From: Anniella stebbinsi
Lineage: Eukaryota; Chordata; Lepidosauria; Squamata; Anniellidae
Length of the DNA stretch: 64,000 bases
Direction of reading: 5' to 3'
Assembly: GCA_029215795.1 (NCBI GenBank)
Contig: JARDYH010000002.1
Span: 58,381,001 to 58,445,000 of the forward strand
Positions 13,201 to 24,390 of this stretch are shown in pieces. A program made the position numbers and the translations under genes. Numbering within the stretch: position 1 is the first letter of the stretch; each line of letters begins with the position of its first letter. The notes under the pieces are model-generated. The model was not told where the DNA came from, did no database searches, and worked only from the letters and a program-made list of their open reading frames with translations.

Positions 13201-16200
13201 AATGGCACAGTAGCTGATGAAAGGTTCCGATTAATATGTGCTATCTGGATGTTAGGGGTGGCCTGAGTGGGAATGTAGTTTCAATTAACTTTTCTGTCAT
13301 ACTGAAATTGCAAGAATCATACTAGGAAATAGTATATTACTGCATTTTGTGTTCGGTATTATATACAAAATGCACTTAGGAGAAATACCAGGGATGGATT
13401 TCTTGTATATGCATTAACTTAAATAAATTCATTAAAACTGATGTATGTATGTTTGTGTGCAAACTGAAATCAATAGGTTTATTAATATGGAACTCAGATT
13501 GCCCCATTCTTCCTTTACTGCTTTTGCTTGTTGGTGAAAACTAGGGGAGGGAGGTGGTTCTGTTTCCCAGATTGTGTATAATAATTGTAGTAGTGAAACA
13601 CAGAATATTTCACCTGGATCCAGAGATCCCCTGCGTGAATGGAAGCAAATTTCCACTTGTGCAAGGGGGTGGGGGGTTCTCTGATTTTTTTCTGATTCCC
13701 TTTTCCTGCTGAATTCTCTCCACACACACTCACCACACTTAACACACACACACAACTTATACCATTCCTGACAGACTCCCAACTCTCAGTAACAATTTTT
13801 CATGGGCCTACAGTGGCAAGGGGGAAGCCAGCCCTGTCCCATGAGCGGAAATACTCTCATGGACATTGGATCCAAGCTATTCAGTTTCTGATTGATGTTA
13901 TTAGTTTCCTGTTATTGAGCTACTTAGCTGTATATCAAAACAATATAGATTGTTATTCTATATAAATAGGCTATATCAAATTCGTACTGCTTGCTATTAT
14001 ACTGTAGATGGTATTTTCACAACATGTATTCCAAATAAATGCAACATGACGACAATATTAATGCTTGTTTTTCAGAAGGAGGTAAAGAAATTGCACAGCT
14101 AGAGATATGAACTGAAAGGGCTGGAGTAAAATCCTCTTAGTTTAGCTTTGAAGTATTTATGTGGTCTGTTCCTTAAGAAGATGAATTGCTGGAACTTTTT
14201 GCTACAAATGATATAAATTTATGAATTTACCAGCGAAATAATCCCTTGTTTGTTGAAGGATAGGCAATTAAGTGTTAATTCACATCATAGTGATGAGCGT
14301 AATCAGGGTCTAATAGCAATTGGCATTATGTCTTGTACCCTGCACTTTAGTGATGTAAATTACCCTTTCAGTCCCCTAAATACTTCCAGATCATGATTGA
14401 ACAAATAACGTTTTGCAAGCCATAATATAAATGTTCAGAAATCATGTTTTAAGAGACAGATAAATCAGTTAAACAGGAAGACTGGCAAAAAATGTCTTTA
14501 AATATTGTGCTTTCTTAGATTGCCTTCTGTGCCAACTGTAAGAATGAAGCAGACAATTACTGTGCATGCTATGAAATGCTTTTTTCTCAGGGTACTTATG
14601 CAGTAAGTGAAAGGATGGTCTGATGTGAAACTCAAAAGCATCTAAAATGTAACACAATAAAAGCAGTGCATAATACTAAGCAAAACAAAATTGTGCTCTG
14701 TCAATTTCATGCACACAGGCTTTAAAATTCTCTGCCCCACTTTCACGAGCTCTTTCCATACATATACCTACTCCATGATGTTCCTCCTGGACCTAGTCCT
14801 TCTCTTTCTTTTGGCCATGAAGCCAGACAAGACCTTGGGCAGGCAGCTCCCTTTAGCATAATGCTGTGTTTCCACAGTGCAATTCTGGACAGCTAATCTC
14901 CCACTACCACCTCACCTGGGCCTAGGAGCTCAGGCAAAGCTGCAATTGATTGGTATGGTGGTTCTCCTGCCACAGTTAGTAGATAGATAATGCTGGCTGA
15001 TTTCCCTGATGCTACCATACCCCGATCCAGGAGCTCAGGTAACACTTTACCTGGGCTGAAGAAGAATAACTCTGCTCAGTTCTTCCATTTGCAGTAGGAA
15101 AGTGATGAGCAGAGAAACTGATTTCCTGGACTCTTACCTTTGAGTCTAAGTGCCCAAGGGAAGTCGTAGTGGTCTTCCATGCTACTTCTACTGCCATTTC
15201 ATTCCCACACACTTCCCTGCTTTTCTAATAATGCTGCAAGTTGATCTTAAGACACAGGGAATAGAAATATGTATCGGCACCCAGTCCAGACTCTCATGTC
15301 CAGTTGTACATGTAGATTTCCTCCTAGAGCTCAGTGGAGTAGTTTGCCAAGGGTGCTTTCTGGGGACGATTGCCCTTCTATTGAGAAAAGTGCTTTTTCC
15401 CCTCCTTGGAAAGTATGGCAGAAATTCAGGTTCTTTATTTTGCTTTACTGACAAAAATATGTGGTATTTATAATGCTGAATTCTCTATTAATCAGCTATT
15501 ATAAAATTCACACTATAAGCTTTTTTTCTGTATGTTGGCACTGTTTAATGTCTCTAACCAATAGCATTTTTCATAGACGCAGCGGTGCTTCTGATGGTGA
15601 TAGTGGGGGCCAAAAAACAAAAATGCAAATGTGTAAACAAGTTGCCATTTTGTTTCAGTGCAAATCACTGTCTTCAGCTGTGTGCGAAAATGTAAAAAAA
15701 CCTGAATTTTTATTCACTCTTTTAAGCCTATATTTCTGTGCAATCATTTAAAAATTCAATTCTCAGCTAATGTTATGGTGGCTCTTTTCTGCCTTCTGCC
15801 CTTCCCAAATAAATAAAAAATTTTTTGACTGTAGGTAAAACAAAACGATGACAGGCAGTTTAGCTGGTTGCACACATTCTTGTCCTAGGTTGAGGATGCA
15901 GTAGATGCCACACTTACTTGCTCACTGGCTTCCTGCTTTTCAAGCGAGCAATTATGAGAAAGAGGTGAGGGGCAATAGCTAGTGTCAATGCCAGTTAGAA
16001 GGCAGACTCACAGAGAGGAAGGGACCCACTGAAGGTGTCTTGTCCAAAAGCCTTCAAAAACAGATTTAGCACTACTTAGGAGTATGGAGCAGTCTTTTCT
16101 GATACTGTGGTATCGTTTGCCTAGTATGGCCTTCCTAAACCCATCTCTGCACCTTTTCAGAATGGCTGTTAAAACATTCCTTTGAGACAGGCCATCTTGA

Positions 16201-16233
16201 TGAATTATACAGGTTTTGATAGTAAATGCATGC

Positions 16234-16437
16234 TTCTTCTTTGTGTTCTCTGTGCATCACACATATGGGCTCTGCGGCTGCGCGGAGCCTTGCTTCTGAA
16301 AAATTCTATAGCTGAGGAACATAGTGGTGAGAACCTTCCCCCACTGACTCTGCACATGCACCAATAGGTTCCTGCCTTTCCCCTCAGTTCCTTTGTGACC
16401 GCCATAGCTAGTGCCTCGCCGGGAACGTGCTCTTCAA
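16234..16437 (+). mobile_element. Decayed terminal repeat of a DIRS-like element
   Basis: The segment TCTCTGTGCATCACACATAT is shared with 62846-62870, upstream of a gag-like frame. Similarity continues in patches to GCCTCGCCGGGAACG here against GCCTCGCGGGAGACTTCG there. No gag-like frame follows at this locus, so this looks like a solo or truncated terminal repeat, more diverged than the one near the window end. The DIRS label depends on the downstream element. Confidence 0.6.
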
Positions 16438-17119
16438 GAGAAGTTTCTCCTTACTTGTTAATTGTTAAATGTTATATTTTAACTGGAGTTTTTGTTTTTG
16501 AGAACTGATTTGAATAGTAAGAAAGTGGAGTGTACCCTGTTTCCTTACCATTAAAGCAGCTTCTTTCTTTTATAGCAAGAAGATGCTAGTTTTGAGATCT
16601 CTGATGATTTGCAGGATTTATAACAAGGATCCTTGTCCCTGACTTGTGTTCACACTTCCCTGAGATTTATCCTCTTTAAGCTTGACACTGTTTGCAGAAT
16701 ACGGTTCTGTTTTATTTAAAATACTTGACTCCACTTTAAACCAAAATATTCAACCCCTCCGTGCTTTGCCCACCTTTTCCTACAAAGGTAATTTTCTCTG
16801 GTTGTCCACTCTGGTGGTTTTGTGTTGTGTTTCTATGTTTGAGCGCATTTTATTTTTAAAGTTTGTTCTTTATGAAAACAGACACTTTTTAAAAGTAAGC
16901 TGTGTGATCCGGGGAAAACATTTATCTTGACAAGCCATAGTTCATTAGAAGCTAAACTCTAACCTACAGTTTTATAAAGGAGTTGGGGAAAAGTTGAACA
17001 TAACAGGATTCACATTTCATTCTGGCTTTTTTGTATGCTCAAATATGCTGCCAGTTGTACCAAACAAATAAAATGATAGTTTATGCCAAAGAGTCTTTAG
17101 AAATGAAATGAGCAACCTG

Positions 17120-17460
17120 ATACAGGCTGCATTTGGACAACACAATAGCCAAAGGTGGGTTAATAGTCAACTCCATGTTTGATTATTGAGGCTGTACTCC
17201 CCCCATGACATGATGATTATAATCAACCAAGGTGTGTTAAGGCCAGTGTCAAGTTGACTGTTAGTCAATGGTGTGTTTGATCTACACATCCCCCACCCTC
17301 TCTTCCCCTTCAGTCGTCCCGCTGGTATCCCATCAGCCATTGCAATTTCTGCCAACTGGACTGCTTTGTAGTTGCCAAAAATAACCAACTATGTGTGACG
17401 AAATAGTCAACGGTAACTGACACACAACATGATAACCGATGGTTGTTCAAATAATCAACT
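17120..17460. repeat. Possible MITE, weak palindrome
   Basis: Repeated AGTCAACTC and TAATCAAC motifs appear in both orientations around a pyrimidine-rich centre, and a GGACAACACAATAGCC motif resembles other MITE ends in the window. Pairing is poor, so the call is tentative. Confidence 0.3.
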
Positions 17461-18731
17461 CTATACAGTTTAGAAAGAGAGCGCCTTGCACCTTTCCAAG
17501 TCCCCCGAGGTGCTACTTGCATCATTTCTGTAGGTTCTGGAACGCTTTAATTGGGTGACAGCACAGCCCTCTTGGCATCCTATGCCCTGTTAAAGCTTTC
17601 TCCGTCTCCTCCAAGAGTTTATCAGAGGTATGGAGGTGTCTCAGCTGAATGGCAAGTGGCAACCATTCTAAAATGCAGACATGAAAATGTGATGAATGAA
17701 AGAACGAAGCAAAACTGTAGTATACAACTGAAGTTTTTCCCATACCTTCTATCCTACTAAAATTTGCATGAATATCCTGAGCATAGTTTCTGAAAAGAGC
17801 AACATGGGGGGATTTTCTCCTTCTCCAGGCGGTTTCCTTTTTGCATAGCTAGAGACTGTTTCCCTGTTTCTGATTACTTTGGGGTGGGGGTTGTTGGTGT
17901 TTCCAGTAGACTTTGTTCTCCTTGTTTTTCATTCAAACTGAGTGTGATTTCTTAGATTTACTCATAGTAAAACTACATAAAGCTAATGTGTTGTCAGTTC
18001 TGTTTGTAGTGCGACGACTTCAGTAGCCCAAATTGTGTTGACAACTAGACCTGAATCTTATGATAAAGTTTCTTCAAGTAACTATAGTTGGTTGACTCTA
18101 TGGGCATGCCTTTTTCATAAGCAGTGGTGTAGTGGAGCCAAGTCATGCGGATCGAAATGCCGGGGCTTTTTGATTAGCAAGGACCGTGATGTCATCTTCC
18201 ACCCCTACCCCTCTCAGGCTTCCCTCCCTGTTCCTTATGGGTTTAGCTGCAATTCTCACAGTAACTGGGGATAAAATGGATTTTCCTATCAACAATATAG
18301 TGTGAACTATCATAGTTGTGATTCAAAGGTGGTTTTGAGGTGGTTTGGTTAATTGAATGTTCAATTAAGACCCATACGCTTCACAAACTGCCTGCTCCTG
18401 GTGGAGATGAAAACTGATATAACTGGTTTGTTGATATAGCTGCCTGCATTTTTGGACTCTCCTCGGAGGTGTAGCAATGAGTACTGTCATGATGAGCATC
18501 TGCACTTCAAAATTTACTGCAACACCACTGTTCATAAGCATACAGATTTATTTGTTTTTGTTCAATTTTTGGGCATAACAGAGTGTGCAAAGCTGCTTGC
18601 TGTACCTGACCTCAGACACCATTCCTTTTGCACCAGAGTTAAAACAGTAGTAGTATGGTACTGTTTGGGCGGCCATTTAGCATCATTCAAATGGAGGACA
18701 CTGTTTTGCATAAATTTTGCATATGCTAATG

Positions 18732-18840
18732 TACCAAGTGGCCCAAAAGTAGGTATACAGTATACTCTTCCCAACTGTCATTCTAACTCCACCCATCAAC
18801 ATTCTAAACAACTGTATACCTACTTTTGGACCACCCGGTA
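18732..18840. mobile_element. Mariner-like mini-element with about 28-bp inverted ends
   Basis: The ends share GTGGYCCAAAAGTAGGTATA in inverted orientation, with a few differences at the outermost bases. Both outer edges are TA, the target used by Tc1/mariner elements, and the GGYCCAAAAGTA core resembles mariner terminal repeats. At 109 bp it has no transposase and is a deletion derivative. Confidence 0.7.
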
Positions 18841-18894
18841 TAAAAGCAAATTTAGAAATGATGGTTTAACTAGAAATGCCATACGTTCTCACCA

Positions 18895-19190
18895 TAGTGG
18901 GGAGGACTGTGGACTGGTTTGCCCAATTACTGTTACCATGGCACATGCCGACGTGTGCTGGGCACCATTTGCCTAATTATCTGCTCAGGCGTAGCTTATC
19001 TTGCCTGAATCTGGACAGCATGGCTTATATGAGGGGGAAACAACTCTCAATAATCCAAGAGCAGACCATGGGTTATTTGAGGTTTGTTTCCTCCTCCAAC
19101 AAGCCATGCTGCCTATGTTTGGACAAGATGACAAGCCGTGCACAGGCAGACAATTAGGCAAGTGGTATCTGGCACACTCTGGCAGCTGGG
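18895..19190. repeat. Palindromic MITE, family also at 48905 and 56423
   Basis: CACCATTTGCCTAATTATCT near 18962 pairs with GACAATTAGGCAAGTGG near 19150. The segment CCATGGGTTATTTG and the later GGACAAGATGACAAGCC align with the copy at 56423-57412. This copy is uninterrupted at ATTAGGCAA, so it gives the empty-site state for the insertion at 56618. Confidence 0.6.
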
Positions 19191-19849
19191 TCGTTGACTT
19201 GTGTGTTCGGTCAGCCTGCTGTTGGTGGGCAACATCAGTGGCCCTGCTCTCCCATTTCATGGTTCTTAATCTTTGAACCAGATTTGGACTGGACAGCCCT
19301 TCAAATAGAGAGGGCTGTCTAGCTATTGTTGCTGGTTCTGGCAGTGTGGGGGAAGTAGTAAGGATTGTATATGTAACTAAACATATTATGGCTGCTAGCT
19401 TTACTGTCCTTGCAGTCCCATATGCCCCCTGAAAATTTCCTGGAGGCTGGATGACCTTCTAGAACAATGGGGGACTAGGAGTTGCAGGGGAGGGGTTACT
19501 GGCAAAAATGCCTTCACTTCTCTTTCCACAGGGGGTCAGCATTTTCAGCAGTTTTTGGATTCAACACACTTCTCACCACTTGGACGTTGGAACGGCATAC
19601 TAGTATTTATTAACAGAAGCTCTCCCAAAAGGTGCCATGCTGCATACATCTCGGTGTGGCTGTTGGACATAGTACTAGATGGGAGTAGTGATGTAGAGAC
19701 TTGAGGAGAGGACCACTTTCTTAGACTACTAGTATTGAAGAATAGCAATAGCCATTTGCCTATGTATCAGTTGTCCTAGAATCCCTTATAATTATGTCTG
19801 CCTTTCTTATCTTTTGTTGTTGCTGCTGTTTTCATACTGTGATTTTAAC

Positions 19850-19925
19850 TATTGCAAACCGCCTGGCGTAATACCTATGTATCAGAAGGGCGGGATATAA
19901 CTCTTCATATGAATACATCAGTATC
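19850..19925 (+). repeat. L2/CR1-like LINE 3' tail
   Basis: TGCAAACCGCCTGGCG followed by AGAAGGGCGGGATATAA matches the conserved 3' end shape of L2/CR1-group LINEs and SINEs that borrow it. Confidence 0.55.
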
Positions 19926-20278
19926 ATTGCACAAATACCTCTTTTTAGGGTTTTGCTCTAACCATGTTTATGGCTACTGAAGCATGTAATGTTTTATGTA
20001 AATGCAATCTATGAAGCTATAAAACAGTTATTTTCACATCCATTTTCTATGTAAGCACATCATAATTAGCCACTCAAGGCTATATATAAGAGTCTTTTGA
20101 AAAATTTAGATTATTTTAAGTGACTAATGATGGGCTGAACATTATTCACCTACTTTTAGGATGTTGTGAAATGCCAGAATGTATTACAATCGCAATAAAA
20201 TCTGCTTCAGAATTCTGATAACACAATGACAAGAATAGGAAATCGGGTACTATGCTATCATTAGAAGACAATGGGTGA

Positions 20279-20607
20279 GTTTGGATGATCGTGGTAGGGG
20301 AAGAAGCCATTGTAGCTTCTCCCCACACTCCCGGGTGTGCTGCATTTGTGACTGCCACTGCCATTTTCATTATTCTCTGCACTGCGGTGTGGGTTGGTAT
20401 GTCATCTGAATCCGATTTTGTATCCACCCTACAACCTTTACTGCATGTCATGGGTTGTAGGGTGGGAACGAAGCCACTCGTGCCGCACACCGTGTTCAGA
20501 CAACACCTGTGCTGCAGTGCAGGGAATACTGCAAATGGCAGTCACACAAGCGGGGGCAGGGGGAAAGCCATGATGGTTTCTTACCCTGCTGTGATTGTCC
20601 AAGCCCA
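20279..20607. repeat. Palindromic MITE, family also at 3704
   Basis: The left end TTTGGATGATCGTGGTAGGG pairs with the right end CTGCTGTGATTGTCCAAGCC. AAGCCATTGTAGCTTCTCCC pairs with AAAGCCATGATGGTTTCTTA. The central GGGTTGTAGGGTG is shared with the copy at 3704-4050. Confidence 0.65.
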
Positions 20608-20613
20608 GTAATT

Positions 20614-20860
20614 GACTGGGTTCACACAACACACTAAACCACACACTTTGGTTAAGTGTGGCTTGTTGAGCTGTGGGTTGTTTGTTGAACCGTGGGTTAG
20701 TGTGTTGTCTGAACACAGGACATTTTCTTCAAGGTGACTTGTTTACTATGCAGTGTGGTCTATTTTTCTTGAACAAGTCACCTTGAGAACCCATGGTTTG
20801 ATGTTGGGTTGTTTAGGCTGGTTAACAAGTGTGGGTTAGCGTGTTGTGTGAACAGCCCAA
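20614..20860. repeat. MITE with GGGTTCACACAACACACTAA end
   Basis: The left end GGGTTCACACAACACACTAA pairs with the right end TTAGCGTGTTGTGTGAAC. An internal near-end sequence (GTGTTGTCTGAACACAGG) and an inner hairpin (CAAGGTGACTTG with CAAGTCACCTTG) are present. It shares its interior with 6266-6539. Confidence 0.65.
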
Positions 20861-21045
20861 TGGGTCATTTCACACAATTGAAGAACATGGGTTCTAGTTG
20901 GCTTGTTAACCATGGTAGCCTGGGCCAGGCTGTGGTGACTGCCTGCTGAGGTGTGAGTGTTTACAATGATAGCCGATACACACTACGAGCCACCGTAGTT
21001 TATTTAAACCATGCTACCAGCTGCTAATCATGCAAACCCAGTCAA
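20860..21045. repeat. Adjacent MITE-like repeat
   Basis: CTTGTTAACCATGGTAGCCT pairs with AAACCATGCTACCAGCTG across a GC-rich centre. It abuts the previous repeat. Boundaries are approximate. Confidence 0.4.
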
Positions 21046-21547
21046 TAAAGGTGAGAGAACAACCAAAGGGTTAAGCAGGCTGGGTTGTTTTCTGGAAAGC
21101 TTTAATTAAAGAACATGCAATTAAACTATAACCTCTTGAGTCTTTCTTTCTAAAAAAGCTCAGAGCCTTGGAAGACCAGGCAAAAAACTCAGGAGTTAGC
21201 AATTAAGATACTAATCCATTTCATAAACATGCCAGCTTATCTGAGTGCCATAGTTAGAAGTAGATTGAGTCTGCTGTTAATAATCAAATTATTAATAATC
21301 ACATCCTTTAATAATCTCATATTTTATTTCTTAGGTGAGATATAACTAAGCACAGCCAAAGAAATTGATCTGGAAATGAGAATGCTTTTCTTTAAAACTA
21401 AGGTAGTCAGTAATACTGGGTAAAGATATTCAGTGAAATGAATGAAGAATGGAATAGAATGATGTCTTGGGCAGAATTGCAAACAGCCTGTGTATTTTGA
21501 GACATGGAAGTCTATACTGTTATTTTTGTGACTGCCTATCATTTGTT

Positions 21548-21867
21548 TGTTTATTTATGCATTTATATTTTATCCTTCAAGTGCTTGCATACTACTCAGG
21601 GCAGCTTACAGAAGTTAAGACCAATTATAAAATACAGTATCATTCTGTAATAATAATAATAATAATAATACGAGAAAACAGAGGCAGGTTCAGCAGATAG
21701 CAAAGACATCAACTGGGACGTCAGAATAGATATATACATACACACTCACACCCACACCCAGCATAACATGACGAGAGGGGGCCAACTGAGTCTCATGGGG
21801 CAAAGACTTCCATCATTTGGCTGCGACCACTGAGAAAGCCCTAGATAAGTGCCTCTGCACCAGATCT
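21548..21867 (-). repeat. LINE 3' region fragment (L2/CR1-like), antisense
   Basis: Read on the minus strand, this has the tail shape of an L2/CR1 LINE: an AT-rich tail at 21548-21570, then a segment comparable to the 3' region of the LINE at 28022. A short (AAT)n run lies inside it. It ends where a SINE begins. Confidence 0.45.
21649..21670. repeat. (AAT)n microsatellite
   Basis: Seven to eight perfect AAT units. Confidence 0.9.
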
Positions 21868-22036
21868 TAAGGCTCAGAGCTTTGTGTATAAAACGTTCCA
21901 GGTTCAATCGCTAGCATGTCCAGGTAAACCTGGGAAAGATGTGTCTGAAAGCTTGGAGAGAGACACTGCCAGAGAGTCGACAGTACTGAGCTAAATGGAC
22001 CAGTGGTTTAACAAAACAGCTTCCTATGCTTCCTAA
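21868..22036 (+). repeat. tRNA-derived SINE
   Basis: A degenerate A-box-like GGCTCAGAGC and a good B-box GGTTCAATCG lie in the expected order. They are followed by the body and the 3' segment ACTGAGCTAAATGGACCAGT ending CAGCTTCCTATG, which I recognise as a common reptile SINE. Minus-strand pieces of the same family lie at 40697-41010 and 48842-48904. It is a SINE and not a tRNA gene, because the cloverleaf is degenerate. Confidence 0.7.
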
Positions 22037-22193
22037 TTGTTATGCATAATTAAAACCTCTTAATACAAATTCCCCAAAGTTGTCACGTTCATAGGTTTTA
22101 AGTGGTCTAGGTATTTGTTGTCACGGCATGTAAACAGCAAACCATAAATTGGATTTAGGTGTCAGAGATGTGAGTGGTGGCATTCTTTTAAAC

Positions 22194-22541
22194 CTGGGAT
22201 CACCAACTTGGAAGCTTGCAGACACTTCTCTTGGCATCCACCAGGTTCTCTGCCTCTCTTGATTTTTGTTTTATTGCTTAAAACTTTTTAAAATTTAACT
22301 GGGAGGTTGAAGGGGCTGCCCTCCACCTTTATTTGGGTTCAAAAGAGCAGTGTTGTGTTTTGGATCTCAGCCCACACCTCTAACTTGCAGTTGAGCAAGT
22401 TACTTTTCTTTTGGTCTTTCCAGTTTGCCTCCTGGGAAATGAGTGTTTCGTGACTGTCTAGGGCAGCCATTTTGTGAGAATGCCAAGGACACTCTCAAAA
22501 TTTCAAATGGCCCACAAACCCAAAAAGGTTGGAGATCCCTG
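22194..22541. mobile_element. hAT-like non-autonomous element, 348 bp
   Basis: Inverted ends CTGGGATCACCAACTTGG and AAAAAGGTTGGAGATCCCTG have the CAGGGATCxCCAACC form usual for hAT transposons. Flanking 8-mers TTTTAAAC and ATCTAAAC agree at six of eight positions, a plausible decayed hAT target duplication. No transposase remains. Confidence 0.6.
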
Positions 22542-22835
22542 AATCTAAACAAATATGCTTCTGCCTAGCTACTGTTCTGCAATGTGCCATTTTCACCTTA
22601 TGGAAGACCTAATATCCAAGGCATAGGATATTAGATCTTTATAGATTATATTGGTGAGAATATGATCTTTGCATTTTCACTTGGTTTTTTTTTTTTTTAC
22701 GCTAGCCTCAAACAAATTGGTTGAAAAGCAGAGCTGAAAGTGCAATGCCTTTTGTTCAGTCAGGCATCCATAATGAGAGATAAATGGAAATATCATCCCT
22801 GTCATGTCTCATTGTCCATCTGTCTCTTTCTCTAG

Positions 22836-22959
22836 GAGGTGATTTCCTCTCCTTTTTAAGAAAGAAGAAGGATGAGCTAAAAACCAAACAGTTAGTGAAA
22901 TTTTCATTAGACGTTGCTGCTGGGATGGCATATCTCGAATCCAAAAACTGTATACACAG
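22836..22959 (+). CDS. FER: FER tyrosine kinase, exon for start of C-lobe (hinge to HRD)
   Basis: This 124-bp exon lies between an acceptor (TTTCTCTAG) and a donor (GTAAGA). It begins with the last two bases of a Gly codon and ends with the first two of an Arg codon. It reads [16 protein letters not shown], then [18 protein letters not shown] and SKNCIH. This is the kinase segment after the hinge: helices D and E up to the HRD catalytic loop. The SKNCIHR ending and [10 protein letters not shown] favour FER over its paralog FES. FER is a cytoplasmic tyrosine kinase (F-BAR, SH2 and kinase domains) acting in cell adhesion and growth-factor signalling; only part of the kinase is seen here. The frame is intact with no stop. 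The next exon at 59401 completes the Arg codon. The preceding exon is not in the window. Confidence 0.95.
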
Positions 22960-23329
22960 GTAAGATCAATTCAGATGTTCTGCACTGTGAATTGTGTGTG
23001 AATACTTAAACTGCAAAATAAGTGGACAGCTGAAAATAAAGCTGGCTTTACAGAATTTTCAAAGCAGTGTCTTCTTTAACCACCAAGATACTTCATTGTC
23101 CATTGTTCTGTTATTTACTGTAGTTGTATAAGAATGGAGCCACATTAACATGTCACACTAAACCATGGTTTAGCACAGGAGAGTTCAACCACTTTCAGCC
23201 TGAAGGCTGAGTTGCATTTCGTAGAAGCGCCCAGGGCTGCCTTCCAGTGGTGAGTTTGAGCAAAAGCAGAATTGCAGAACCAAAAGACCAGTATATTTTA
23301 GCTTAAAGCTGTTACTGCCAGTAAACTGT

Positions 23330-24045
23330 TTATTTATTTGTGGCCAATATAATAAAATCCCTAAACGGTTTGCTTAAAATTTTAAAATCACATTTAAGAG
23401 ACAATATTGAAAACAATTCCAATTACAGTAAGACCAATACAAGGAGCAGTAAGATTGGAGCAACATAATTAATTTAATTACAAGCTGGGGAAAGCCTGGG
23501 TGAACAAGTATATTTCAGGAAGTGTTTGAAAGATGCCACATTTTCTGCCTCCTGAAATGCATGGGAGAGGGTTTTCCAAAAGGTGGGTGCTGGTACCAAG
23601 GAGGGCTGCCGTCGAGGTATTGTATGGCTACATTCTGTTAATTTTGGAATGGACCAGCAAGGCCTCCTCTGAGGATCTTAAAGGTTGGCTAGGGGGTATA
23701 TCTAAGGGAAGGCGGTCTGCTAGATAACCAGGGCAGGATCTACACTGCTGTTTTAAAGCGCTTTAAAGCGCTTTATAACAGTAGTGACAACTGTTGGGGC
23801 CCAGGACACACTGCAAAACAGTTGTTACTACTGTTATAAAGAGCTTTAAAGCGCTTTAAAGCAGCAGTGTAGATCCGCCCCTGGTCCCAATAACATCACC
23901 TTGTATGTGGCTCAGTAGCTAAGAGACAGCCAGTGCAGTTCTTTTAACACAGTTTTTATGTGAGCAGAGCTAAGTGTCCCAGTGAGCACCCTTGCTGTTG
24001 CTTTCTGCTCTAGCTGCAGCTTCTGAACCAGTTACAAGGGCAGCC
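23330..24045 (-). repeat. Antisense LINE 3' region (L2-like), itself interrupted
   Basis: On the minus strand this resembles the 3' portion of an L2-like LINE; compare the CCTGxxTxxAAACCAG-type stretches near 28260-28520. It ends in an AAATAAATAAACAG-like tail at 23330. It is interrupted at 23731-23881 by a palindromic MITE; the flanks GATAACCAG and GGTCCCAA appear to be one original sequence. Confidence 0.45.
23731..23881. repeat. Palindromic MITE with GATCTACACTGCTG end, copy 1
   Basis: The arms are near-perfect inverted copies: GATCTACACTGCTGTTTTAA with TTAAAGCAGCAGTGTAGATC. The inner arms carry repeated TTTAAAGCGC units. The centre is CAACTGTTGGGGCCC. A shorter relative lies at 51517-51631. 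Confidence 0.85.
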
Positions 24046-24248
24046 GCACATAGAACTCAGCCTTTGGAGAAGTATTTGAACCTTTTTGAATGGGGAAAAT
24101 ATTTCACAAATACCAGAAGCCACCCAGTGATTGGTGGTCAGGGGAAAGGGGGTGTGGCCATCTAGGGAACCTCAGAAGGACCGGATTGGGACCCCAGGTA
24201 GGGTGGATTGGCCCCGGGCCTTAGGTTCTGCATCCCTGCTTTAGCACA

Positions 24249-24390
24249 ACCTTCCCCAACCTGATGCCCTCTGGATGTGATGGCATATAACTTCCATCAT
24301 CCCCAGCCAGTATGGCCAATGACCATGCTGGCTGGAAATGATGGAAGTTGCGGTTTTGTGCGTCAGGAGGGCACCAGGTTGAGGAAGACT
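24249..24390. repeat. Short palindromic MITE (ACTACAACTCCCATCAT family), copy 2
   Basis: Inverted arms CCCCAACCTGATGCCCTCTG and GGAGGGCACCAGGTTGAGG flank CATCATCCCCAGCCAGTATG and its partner. It belongs to the same family as 4271, 47871 and 58797. Confidence 0.8.

Larger units (their letters stand above)
1..22835 (+). other. FER: FER intron, 3' part (upstream of first visible exon)
   Basis: This stretch precedes a FER exon with a good acceptor at 22834-22835. I found no earlier FER exon in it; the preceding exon would encode the P-loop and the stretch ending IIMELVSG. Repeats are listed separately. In the remaining stretches (about 751-1071, 1108-2947, 4754-6265, 8229-10060, 10272-16233, 16438-18731, 19191-19849) I see AT-rich non-coding DNA with no gene, RNA gene or convincing regulatory site. 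Open frames there are short and most lack homology I can recognise. Confidence 0.75.
23177..24239. mobile_element. hAT-like element with perfect 8-bp target duplication
   Basis: TTTAGCAC occurs directly before (23169-23176) and after (24240-24247) this segment; an 8-bp duplication is the hAT signature. The ends AGGAGAGTTCAACCA and GGTTCTGCATCCCTGC are weakly inverted, as in old hAT copies. No transposase is visible. The interior was later invaded by a LINE tail at about 23330-24045. Confidence 0.65.

Noticed and set aside
18452..18976. 174-codon open frame
   Set aside because: No known domain, and it runs through the mariner-like element and non-coding flanks. It starts on a non-ATG codon, so it is probably chance.
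21868..21950. A functional tRNA gene from the B-box GGTTCAATCG
   Set aside because: The A-box is degenerate, no acceptor stem pairs and the SINE body follows.
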